Origin: Mycobacteriales bacterium
GTDB taxonomy: Bacteria > Actinomycetota > Actinomycetes > JAFAQI01
Direction of reading: 5' to 3'
NCBI GenBank assembly: GCA_035504215.1
Contig: DATJSI010000090.1
Span: forward strand, 1-56,288
Length of the DNA: 56,288 bases
The notes under the pieces are model-generated. The model did no database searches and was not told the origin of the DNA. It saw only the letters and a list, made by a program, of their open reading frames with translations. Positions 49,190 through 56,288 of this stretch are shown piece by piece (position 1 is the first letter of the stretch; each line of letters starts with the position of its first letter). The position numbers were made by a program, and so were the translations under genes.

Positions 49190-51670
49190 GTGACCGCGCC
49201 GCGTGACCTGCCCCAAGCCGCGCGAGTCGTGATCATCGGCGGCGGCGTCGGTGGAACGAGCGTCGCCTACCACCTCGCCGAGCTCGGCGAGCATGACGTG
49301 GTGCTGGTCGACCGCGCCGAGCTCACGAGCGGATCGACCTTCCACTCCGCCGGCCTGGTCGGCCAGCTGCGCGCCGACCCGACGCTCACCCGCATGAACA
49401 TGTACTCGGTCGAGCTCTACCGCAAGCTCGCCGCCGGCGAGCACAGCCCCGGGTGGACGGAGTCGGGCGGGATCAAGCTGGCCTCCAGCCAGGAGCGGCT
49501 GGCCGAGATCCGCCGGCAGATCAGCTGGGCGCGCACTTACGACCTGCCGCTGCACGAGATCTCGGTGGCCGAGGCGGCTGAGCTGTTCCCACTGATCGAC
49601 CCGGATGGGGTCGTGGGTGCGGCGTACCTGGACTCGGACGGGTACCTCGACCCGTCGCAGCTGACCTACGCCCTTGCCGCCGGCGCGCGGTCGGGCGGGG
49701 TGCGGACCTTCACGCACACCCGGGTAACGGCCGTCGAGGTGGACAACGGCCGCGTGCGGCGCGTGCGGACCGATCGCGGTGACGTCGAGTGCGAGGTCGT
49801 CGTGAACTGCGGCGGCATCTTCGCGGCCGAGATCGGCCGGCTCGCCGGGGTCCGCATCCCGCTCGTCCCGATGTCCCACCAGTACCTCGTGACCGACGCG
49901 TTCCTGCCGCGTCGCGAGCGCCCGCTGCCGACTCTGCGCGACCCCGACCTGCTGGTCTACTTCCGCCAGGAGGTCGACGGGCTGGTCATGGGCGGGTACG
50001 AGCGTGACCCTGCGGCCTACACCGCAACGTCAATCGCGTACGACGCGGTCCCCGGCGACTTCAACGGACAGCTGCTCAAGGAGGACTGGCCGCGGTTCGA
50101 GGAGATCGCGACCAACTCGCAGCGCCGCGTCCCTGCCATGGCCGAGGTCGGCGTGCGCCGGATCATCAACGGGCCGGAGGCGTTCACACCGGACAACGAG
50201 TTCTGCCTCGGCGAGACCGAGGTCGCCGGTTTCTTCGTCGCCGCCGGCTTCTGCGCCCATGGCATCGCCGGCGCCGGCGGCATCGGCAAGATCATGGCCG
50301 AGTGGATCGTCGAGGGGGAACCGAGCCTCGACGTCTGGCACATGGACATCAACCGCTTCGGCCGCCAGTGGCGGTCTCCCGGATACACCCTGTCCCGAAC
50401 CGTCGAGAGCTACCAGCGCTACTACGACATCCCGTACCCCGGCCTGCAGCGTCAAGCCGGACGGCCGTTGCGCACGAGCCCGGCGTACGAGTGGCACCGC
50501 GCACATGACGCCGAGTTCGGCGAGAAGTCCGGCTGGGAGCGGGTCGACTACTACCGGTCGAACGAGACGGATGACGAGACCGAGCGGCCGCCCGGTTGGG
50601 CGGGTCGCTACTGGTCCTCCGCGATCGGTGCCGAGCATCGCGCGACCCGGGCGAGCGCCGGCTGGTTCGACGAAACGTCTTTCGCGAAGCTCGAAGTGAG
50701 CGGGCCGGAGGCCGCGACGTTTCTCGACTGGGTGTGCGACAACCGGGTTGCCCGGGAGGTCGGTGCCGTCACCTATACGCAGGCGCTGAACCATCGCGGC
50801 GGGATAGAGGCGGACTTCACCGTGACCCGCACCGCCCAGGACGTGTTCCTCATCGTCACCGGAACTGCCTACGGCACGCACGATCTGGCCTGGCTGCGCA
50901 AGCAGGCGCGGCGCCGTTTGGCCGCGGTGCGCATCGCCGACGTCACCGGTCTCTACAGCTGCTTCGCGCTCTGGGGGCCGAGCGCCCGAGGCATCCTCGG
51001 CGCGCTGACCTCTGCCGACCTCAGCCGCGAGGCGTTCGGCTTCATGACCTCGCAGGAGCTGACCATCGCCGACGTACCCGTGCGTGCCCTGCAGGTGACC
51101 TTCGTCGGCGAGCACGGTTGGGAGCTCTACGCGCCTTCCGAGTACGGCGCCCGGCTCTGGTCGCAGGTCTGGGAAGCGGGGCAAGACTTCGGGCTGGTGG
51201 CGGCCGGCTATCGCGCGATCGAGAGCATGCGGCTGGAGAAGGGCTACCGGGTGTGGAGCACGGACATCACGCCCGAGACCACGCCGTACGAAGCCGGTCT
51301 CGGGTTCTGCGTGAAGCTCGACAAGGAGGGCGGCTTCGAAGGCAGGGATGCGCTCGTGGCGGCGAAGGCGCGCGGTCTCGAGCGGAAGCTGTGTGCAATC
51401 GTCCTGGACGACCCGGCCGACGTCGTGCTGGGCAGCGAGCCGGTCGCCATCGACGGCCGGGTCGCCGGGCGGGTCACCTCGGGAGGTTACGGATACACGG
51501 TGCGCCGATCGATCGCCTACGCCTACCTCGGCGTCGAGCACGCCGTCCCGGGCACCACGGTGACCGTCGACCTGTTCGGCCGGTGGGCCCCCGGCGCAGT
51601 CGTGAAAGAGCCGGTTCTCGCTGCGGCGGCGCCGGCGACCGCCGGTTCGGCCACCGGGGGGATGTCATGA
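49190..51670 (+). CDS. FAD-dependent oxidoreductase fused to GcvT (dimethylglycine/sarcosine dehydrogenase-like)
   Basis: The 826-residue protein has an FAD-binding DAO domain (VVIIGGGVGGTSVAYHLAEL near residue 13; SGSTFHSAGLVGQLRADPT) to about 365, and an FAO_M domain to about 425. GcvT and GcvT_C modules follow from about 430 to 815 (TYTQALNHRGGIEADFTVTR; RAIESMRLEKGYRVW). It oxidatively demethylates a secondary or tertiary N-methyl amine and passes the C1 unit to tetrahydrofolate. GTG 49190 is chosen to begin just before the first strand; ATG 49115 would add 25 unusual residues. It overlaps the next gene by four bases. Confidence 0.9.
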   Translation: MTAPRDLPQAARVVIIGGGVGGTSVAYHLAELGEHDVVLVDRAELTSGSTFHSAGLVGQLRADPTLTRMNMYSVELYRKLAAGEHSPGWTESGGIKLASSQERLAEIRRQISWARTYDLPLHEISVAEAAELFPLIDPDGVVGAAYLDSDGYLDPSQLTYALAAGARSGGVRTFTHTRVTAVEVDNGRVRRVRTDRGDVECEVVVNCGGIFAAEIGRLAGVRIPLVPMSHQYLVTDAFLPRRERPLPTLRDPDLLVYFRQEVDGLVMGGYERDPAAYTATSIAYDAVPGDFNGQLLKEDWPRFEEIATNSQRRVPAMAEVGVRRIINGPEAFTPDNEFCLGETEVAGFFVAAGFCAHGIAGAGGIGKIMAEWIVEGEPSLDVWHMDINRFGRQWRSPGYTLSRTVESYQRYYDIPYPGLQRQAGRPLRTSPAYEWHRAHDAEFGEKSGWERVDYYRSNETDDETERPPGWAGRYWSSAIGAEHRATRASAGWFDETSFAKLEVSGPEAATFLDWVCDNRVAREVGAVTYTQALNHRGGIEADFTVTRTAQDVFLIVTGTAYGTHDLAWLRKQARRRLAAVRIADVTGLYSCFALWGPSARGILGALTSADLSREAFGFMTSQELTIADVPVRALQVTFVGEHGWELYAPSEYGARLWSQVWEAGQDFGLVAAGYRAIESMRLEKGYRVWSTDITPETTPYEAGLGFCVKLDKEGGFEGRDALVAAKARGLERKLCAIVLDDPADVVLGSEPVAIDGRVAGRVTSGGYGYTVRRSIAYAYLGVEHAVPGTTVTVDLFGRWAPGAVVKEPVLAAAAPATAGSATGGMS

Positions 51671-52407
51671 CGGCGCGCCCGCGAATCGGGCTGACGACGT
51701 ATCGCGAACGCGCGGTGTTCGGGGTCTGGGACGAGACCGCCGACATGTTGCCGGCGATCTATGCGGACGCGATCGAGGTCGCGGGTGGCTTGCCGATCCT
51801 CTTGCCGCCGGCGATCTGCGACGACGAGGTCGACGCAGCCGCGGAGGCGGTCCTCGACGGCGTACACGGCCTGGTGCTCTCCGGCGGTGCCGACGTCGAC
51901 CCCGAGCGGTACGCCGCAAAGCGGCACGAGCGCACCGGGCCGCCGCGCCACGACAGGGACGCCTGGGAGATCGCGCTGGTCGGTGCTGCCCTCCGGCGCG
52001 ATCTTCCGCTGCTCGGCGTGTGCCGCGGTATGCAGGTGCTCGCGGTCGCCCTCGGCGGCACGCTCGAGCAGCACCTGCCCGACCGGGTCGGTCACGAGGA
52101 CCATGCGCACACGCCAGGCGTCCACGGGCGGCACGAGGTCCGGCTGGCCCCCGAAAGCCGGCTGGCCGGCATCGTCGGACCCGTGGCCGAGGTCGCTACC
52201 TATCACCATCAAGCGGTGGACCGGTTGCCCGACGGCGTGGTGGCGAGCGGCTGGGCAGAGGACGGCACGGTCGAGGCCTTCGACGTCTGCGACTCGACCT
52301 GGGCGGTCGGCGTCCAGTGGCACCCGGAGGTCTACAACGGGCAGTCGCTGTTTGCTGCCTTCGTCGCAGCGAGCGCCGCCTGGCGGGATGCGGAGGTGGC
52401 TGAGTGA
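51667..52407 (+). CDS. Class C26 glutamine amidotransferase (gamma-glutamyl-GABA hydrolase, PuuD-like)
   Basis: The 246-residue protein has the nucleophile Cys in LLGVCRGMQVLAVALGG and the His-Glu pair in VGVQWHPEVY. A typical start PRIGLTTYRERAVFG and LVLSGGADVDPERYA are present. PuuD hydrolyses gamma-glutamyl amines, releasing the free carboxylate or GABA. ATG 51667 overlaps the oxidoreductase stop (ATGA), and its own stop overlaps the regulator start, giving tight coupling. With glutamine synthetase and aldehyde dehydrogenase it reconstructs a gamma-glutamylated amine route. Confidence 0.92.
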   Translation: MTARPRIGLTTYRERAVFGVWDETADMLPAIYADAIEVAGGLPILLPPAICDDEVDAAAEAVLDGVHGLVLSGGADVDPERYAAKRHERTGPPRHDRDAWEIALVGAALRRDLPLLGVCRGMQVLAVALGGTLEQHLPDRVGHEDHAHTPGVHGRHEVRLAPESRLAGIVGPVAEVATYHHQAVDRLPDGVVASGWAEDGTVEAFDVCDSTWAVGVQWHPEVYNGQSLFAAFVAASAAWRDAEVAE

Positions 52408-53135
52408 CGTCCGGCAGTGTGGAGCGGTTATGGGCCAGGTCGGTTTTCTCACCGGTGCCGGTCCGCAACGCCTTCGAGGTGACGGTCGAGCGGCTGGCTC
52501 GGTCGATCCGGCTCGGTGTGCTCGCCGGCGGGGAGCAGCTGCCACCGGAGCGCGAGCTCGCAGAGACCTTCGGGGTGTCCCGGGTGACCCTGCGGGAGGC
52601 GATCAAGGCGCTGCGGGCCGCGGACCTGGTCGAGTCCCGGCGCGGGCGTGGCGGCGGCACCTTCGTCGTGGCCCCGCGCGCCGCGTCGCCCGCGCGCACC
52701 AACCAGATCGATCCCTCGGTCATGCCTGCGCTGAACGACACCCTGGAGCTGCGCCGAATCGTCGAGCCCGGAGCCGCCGCGCTGGCGGCCGGCCGGGCCT
52801 TGTCCGCTGCGGACCGCGCGACCCTCGCCCGTTGCCTTCGGGAGTCGACCGAGTGCAGCCCGGAAGCGCGGCGGCTCGCGGACAGCCGGCTGCACATGGC
52901 GATCGCGGCGGCGGGCGAGAGCGCTTCGGTCGCGGCCGTGGTGGCCGACGTTCAGATGCGCCTCACCGAGCTGCTGCGCGCGATTCCGGTCATTCCGGCA
53001 AACATCCAGCACTCCGACCGGCAGCACGCCGCGATCGTGGCGGCCATCCTGGCCGGTCAGCCGGAGCTGGCGCGGACCGAGATGGAGGAGCACGTCGACG
53101 GCACCGCCGCGCTGCTGCGCGGCCTGCTGAGCTGA
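52404..53135 (+). CDS. FadR/GntR family regulator
   Basis: The 243-residue protein has a GntR HTH (LPPERELAETFGVSRVTLRE followed by AIKALRAADLVESRRGRGGG) and an FCD-type helical C-terminal domain (LNDTLELRRIVEPGAAALAA; later MEEHVDGTAALLRG). FCD domains bind carboxylates, often with a metal. GTG 52404 overlaps the amidotransferase stop by four bases. It is likely the local repressor of this cluster, answering to an intermediate of the amine pathway. Confidence 0.92.
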   Translation: MTSGSVERLWARSVFSPVPVRNAFEVTVERLARSIRLGVLAGGEQLPPERELAETFGVSRVTLREAIKALRAADLVESRRGRGGGTFVVAPRAASPARTNQIDPSVMPALNDTLELRRIVEPGAAALAAGRALSAADRATLARCLRESTECSPEARRLADSRLHMAIAAAGESASVAAVVADVQMRLTELLRAIPVIPANIQHSDRQHAAIVAAILAGQPELARTEMEEHVDGTAALLRGLLS

Positions 53136-53211
53136 GCCCGATCGGATCGCGGCGTACCGACTCCGGTCGCGGAGAGGTACGGTCAGCAGACCTTCAGGAG
53201 GGGAGACGGCG

Positions 53212-54570
53212 ATGCCGGTAGCACCGCTGACGCTGGACGAGTTGCGGGCGGACGTGGCGGGCGGGGCGATCGACACCGTCATCGTCGCCATCATCGACAT
53301 GCAAGGCCGGTTGCAGGGCAAGCGCTGCGACGCCGAGTTCTTCCTCGACGCAGTGGCCGGACACGGCACCGAAGGTTGCAACTACCTGCTCGCCGTCGAC
53401 GTCGAGATGAACACCGTCGACGGCTACGCGATGTCGTCCTGGGAGCGCGGCTACGGCGACCTTGTCATGGCGCCAGACTTCGCAACGCTGCGCCGGGTGC
53501 CGTGGATGCCGGGTACGGCGATGGTGCTCGCCGACGTCGAGTGGCTGGACGGCCAGCCGGTGCTCGAGTCACCCCGGCAGGTGCTCAAACGCCAGCTCGA
53601 CCGGCTGGCCGAGCGCGGCTGGGTGGCGATGGTCGGGACAGAGCTCGAGTTCATCGTGTTCGAGGACAGCTACGAGCAGGCGTGGGACAAGCGCTACGTC
53701 GACCTCATCCCGTCGAACCAGTACAACGTCGATTACTCGATCCTCGGCACGAGCCGGATCGAGCCGCTGCTGCGAGCGATCCGGCTGGGCATGCGTGGTG
53801 CGGGGATGGAGGTCGAGTCGGCGAAGGGCGAGTGCAACCCCGGCCAGCACGAGATCGCATTCCGCTATGCGGATGCGCTCAAGACGTGCGACAACCACTC
53901 GATCTACAAGACCGGTGCGAAGGAGATCGCCTCGCAGCAGGGGTCGTCGCTCACCTTCATGGCCAAGTACAACGAGCGCGAAGGCAACTCGTGCCACATC
54001 CACCTGTCGCTGCGGACGGTGGACGGCGAGCCGGTCTTCGCCGGCGACCGAGAGCACGGCGTGTCCGAGGTGTTCCAGCACTTTCTCGCCGGCCAGCTTG
54101 CCGGGCTGCGCGAGATGGCCTACTTCCTCGCGCCGAACATCAACTCCTACAAGCGCTACCAGGCCGGCACGTTCGCGCCGACGGCGGTCATGTGGGGTTT
54201 CGACAACCGAACCTGCTCGATCCGCCTGGTCGGCCACGGCTCCAGCCTCCGGTACGAGAACCGCGTGCCCGGAGGCGACGTCAACCCGTACCTCGCGGTG
54301 GCGGCAATGATCGCCGCCGGCCTGCACGGGGTCGAGAACGAGCTCGCGCTCGAGCCCGCCTTCGCCGGCAACGCCTACGTCGCCGACGCGCCCCGGGTGC
54401 CGACCTCGCTCGCGGAAGCGGCCAAGCTGTTGGAGGCCAGCTACATCGCCCGTGAGGCGATGGGAGATGTGGTCGTCGACCACTACACCAACGCCGCCAA
54501 CGTCGAGATCGCTGCGTTCAACGCGGCGGTGACCGACTGGGAGCGGATCCGCAGCTTCGAGCGCATGTAA
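53212..54570 (+). CDS. Type III-like glutamine synthetase family protein (gamma-glutamylamine ligase)
   Basis: The 452-residue protein has the GS beta-grasp N-terminus and catalytic domain: VAMVGTELEFIVFED (metal-binding Glu residues), ECNPGQHEIAFRYADALKTC, then EGNSCHIHLSLRTVDGEP, with the nucleotide-binding His, and RYQAGTFAPTAVMWGFDNR. Residues deviate from GlnA type I in the substrate region, as in PuuA, GlnA3 and GlnA4 enzymes that ligate glutamate to amines. A GGAGGGGAG ribosome site lies upstream. Start ATG 53212. The amine (ethanolamine, putrescine or another) cannot be read from sequence. Confidence 0.9.
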   Translation: MPVAPLTLDELRADVAGGAIDTVIVAIIDMQGRLQGKRCDAEFFLDAVAGHGTEGCNYLLAVDVEMNTVDGYAMSSWERGYGDLVMAPDFATLRRVPWMPGTAMVLADVEWLDGQPVLESPRQVLKRQLDRLAERGWVAMVGTELEFIVFEDSYEQAWDKRYVDLIPSNQYNVDYSILGTSRIEPLLRAIRLGMRGAGMEVESAKGECNPGQHEIAFRYADALKTCDNHSIYKTGAKEIASQQGSSLTFMAKYNEREGNSCHIHLSLRTVDGEPVFAGDREHGVSEVFQHFLAGQLAGLREMAYFLAPNINSYKRYQAGTFAPTAVMWGFDNRTCSIRLVGHGSSLRYENRVPGGDVNPYLAVAAMIAAGLHGVENELALEPAFAGNAYVADAPRVPTSLAEAAKLLEASYIAREAMGDVVVDHYTNAANVEIAAFNAAVTDWERIRSFERM

Positions 54571-54584
54571 GGACGAGCCGAACA

Positions 54585-55949
54585 GTGACCACGACGTACG
54601 ACGTCATCAATCCCGCGACCGAGGCAGTCGTCACGACGGTCGAGCTGACCGACGCTGCGACGACCGATGCCGCGATCGCGAGGGGCCGCAAGGCGTTCGA
54701 CCGCTGGCGGGGGATGAGCCCAGGGGACCGCGCGAGGCTGCTGCGCCGGTTCGCCGAAGCGGTCGACGCCGACCGCGAGCACCTGGCCGAGCTCGAGGTT
54801 GCGAACTCCGGCCACACGATCGGCAACGCGCGGTGGGAAGCGGGCAACGTGCGCGATGTGATCGCGTACTACTCGGCGACACCGGAGCGCCTGATCGGCC
54901 AGCAGATTCCGGTGCCCGACGGCATCGACATCACCTTCTACGAGCCGCTCGGTGTCGTCGGCGTGATCGTCCCGTGGAACTTCCCGATGCCGATCGCGTC
55001 GTGGGGATTCGCGCCCGCGCTCGCGGCCGGCAACACGGTGGTGCTGAAGCCGGCCGAGGTCACGCCGCTGACCGCGATCCGGCTCGGTGAGCTCGCGCTC
55101 GAGGCCGGGATCCCGGAGGGCGTCTTCCAGGTCCTGCCCGGCAAGGGCAGTGTCGTCGGTCAGCGCTTCATCGACTCGCCGGACGTCGCGAAGCTGGTCT
55201 TCACCGGATCGACCGAAGTCGGTCGGGCCGTCATGGTCGGATGCGCGGCGCACGTGAAGCCGGTTACCCTCGAGCTGGGCGGCAAGAGCGCGAACGTGGT
55301 TTTTGCGGACGCCGACCTCGAGCGGGCGGCCGCGACCGCGCCGTACGCCGTCTTCGACAACGCCGGTCAGGACTGCTGTGCGCGGTCACGGATCCTGGTC
55401 GAGCGCAGCGCGTACGACGCGTTCATGGCGAACTTCGAGGTCGCGGTGCGCGGAGTCGTCGTGACCGACCCGAGCGACGAGAAGGCCGAGATGGGTCCGC
55501 TGATCACAGCGGCGCATCGGGAGACGGTCGCGTCGTTCGTTCCGGACGAGTCGCTGGTCGCGTTCCGCGGGTCGGCGCCCGAGGGTCCCGGTTTCTGGTA
55601 CCCGCCGACAGTGCTCACGCCGACCGACCCGCGGGACCGGGTGATGCGCGAGGAGATCTTCGGGCCGGTGGTTGCCGTCGTACCGTTCGACGACGAGGCG
55701 GACGCGATCCGGATCGCCAACGACAGCGAGTTCGGGCTGTCGGGCTCGATCTGGACCAACGACGTCGGCAAGGCGATCCGCGTGAGTCGCGGTATCGAGT
55801 CGGGCAACCTGTCGGTCAACTCGCACTCGTCGGTGCGCTACTGGACGCCGTTCGGCGGCTACAAGTCCTCCGGCCTCGGTCGCGAGCTGGGCCCGGACGC
55901 GCCGTTGGCCTTCACCGAGACCAAGAACGTCTTCATCTCGACCACCTGA
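54585..55949 (+). CDS. NAD(P)+-dependent aldehyde dehydrogenase
   Basis: The 454-residue protein has NAD-binding VIVPWNFPMPIASWGFAPAL, the catalytic Glu motif LELGGKSAN and the Cys motif FDNAGQDCCARSR, where the first Cys is the nucleophile. EEIFGPVVAVVPF and YWTPFGGYKSSGLGRE complete the C-terminus. It oxidises an aldehyde to a carboxylate, as PuuC does for gamma-glutamyl aldehydes. GTG 54585 follows the synthetase by 14 bases. It is slightly shorter than the usual 475-500 residues but lacks no motif. Confidence 0.95.
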   Translation: MTTTYDVINPATEAVVTTVELTDAATTDAAIARGRKAFDRWRGMSPGDRARLLRRFAEAVDADREHLAELEVANSGHTIGNARWEAGNVRDVIAYYSATPERLIGQQIPVPDGIDITFYEPLGVVGVIVPWNFPMPIASWGFAPALAAGNTVVLKPAEVTPLTAIRLGELALEAGIPEGVFQVLPGKGSVVGQRFIDSPDVAKLVFTGSTEVGRAVMVGCAAHVKPVTLELGGKSANVVFADADLERAAATAPYAVFDNAGQDCCARSRILVERSAYDAFMANFEVAVRGVVVTDPSDEKAEMGPLITAAHRETVASFVPDESLVAFRGSAPEGPGFWYPPTVLTPTDPRDRVMREEIFGPVVAVVPFDDEADAIRIANDSEFGLSGSIWTNDVGKAIRVSRGIESGNLSVNSHSSVRYWTPFGGYKSSGLGRELGPDAPLAFTETKNVFISTT

Positions 55950-55968
55950 CGCGTTAAGGAGCGTGGAC

Positions 55969-56288
55969 ATGCCAGAAGGGTCCGGCCGGCTGGCCGGCAA
56001 GGTCGCCGTTGTGACCGGCGCGGGCAGCGGAATCGGCTTGGCCACCGTTCGACGCTTCTCGACCGAGGGCGCGAAGGTCGTCTGCGCAGACGTCGACCCG
56101 ACGTCGGGTCAAGCGGCAGCCGACGAGGTGGGCGGCCTGTTCGTGCCCGTCGACGTGACCTCGGAGTCCGACGTGCGCCGGATGTTCGACACTGCCGTGC
56201 AGACCTTCGGCGGCCTGGACGTCGTGTTCAACAACGCCGGCATCTCGCCGCCCGACGATGACTCGATCCTGACCACCGGCATGGACGC
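55969..56288 (+). CDS. SDR family oxidoreductase (3' end outside window)
   Basis: The visible 106 codons show the classical SDR Rossmann start: VAVVTGAGSGIGLATVRRF, the acidic VVCADVD that selects NAD(H) and the NNAG motif in VVFNNAGISPPD. The catalytic Ser-Tyr-Lys are beyond the window. AAGGAG precedes ATG 55969. It is 19 bases after the aldehyde dehydrogenase and is the next step of the operon, oxidising an alcohol or reducing a ketone. Confidence 0.9.
   Translation, partial: MPEGSGRLAGKVAVVTGAGSGIGLATVRRFSTEGAKVVCADVDPTSGQAAADEVGGLFVPVDVTSESDVRRMFDTAVQTFGGLDVVFNNAGISPPDDDSILTTGMD

Noticed and set aside
50030-51541. A 503-codon minus-strand frame under the FAD-GcvT gene
   Set aside because: It is the shadow of a well-supported gene; no family features, and it lies wholly inside the other gene.

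Overview
The window is high-GC DNA with GTG starts, GGAGG-type ribosome binding sites and actinobacterial families (PucR regulators, a MarP-type protease remnant, MEDS/STAS sensors, type III glutamine synthetase, CbpM). It fits an Actinomycetota chromosome; I cannot fix the family or genus. There is no rRNA and no CRISPR array. Two tRNA genes are intact: tRNA-Ser(GCT) at 4004-4092 and tRNA-Arg(ACG) at 37245-37317.

Layout. 1-4018: end of a secreted Ig-like protein, an acyl-CoA ligase, and a membrane protein with a sigma-factor-like N-terminus whose last codons run into the tRNA-Ser gene. 4035-14746: the 3' half of tRNA-Ser(GCT) occurs three times (4035-4101, 8784-8851, 14680-14746) and bounds two tandem modules. 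E1 carries DUF427, SRPBCC, an MFS pump and TetR, then HxlR, a second SRPBCC and TfoX. E2 carries a LAL-type LuxR regulator, an MFS pump and a membrane protein. Each module ends in the same 27-bp arm repeat at an identical distance from its core, yet neither holds an integrase. They look like two stacked integrase-less (CIME/satellite-like) elements.

14747-37032: a stress-response region with many decayed genes. Intact genes encode a triple-BON protein, a general-stress-17M-like protein, DUF1345, a GAF-PucR regulator, STAS and MEDS sensors, YceI, Hsp20, a propeller-like protein, thioredoxin, ClpB, CbpM, DnaJ, GrpE and DnaK. A divergent peroxiredoxin-DsbA pair, a PAS protein, HdeD and a polysaccharide deacetylase follow. 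Remnants include a possible radical-SAM gene, a PucR regulator, a frameshifted LuxR, a truncated multicomponent monooxygenase gene fused tail to tail with a truncated marP, and a glycosyltransferase. An IS481-like element with six repeated terminal sites sits directly 3' of tRNA-Arg.

38788-46332: an AraC regulator, DUF2000, a secreted YVTN-type propeller, and a compact signalling cassette. The cassette has a cNMP-domain protein divergent from GAF protein, cytosolic subtilisin-like protease and Crp/Fnr regulator, followed by a small acidic His-His repeat protein behind a strong hairpin. A luciferase-like monooxygenase and a membrane protein follow.

46486-56288 (window end): an amine-catabolism cluster with an APC permease, choline-kinase-like phosphotransferase, GcvT-fused FAD oxidoreductase, class C26 amidotransferase, FadR/GntR regulator, type III glutamine synthetase, aldehyde dehydrogenase and a truncated SDR. 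Overlapping stop/start codons tie several of these together. The set suggests uptake and gamma-glutamylation-dependent breakdown of an amine or amino alcohol.
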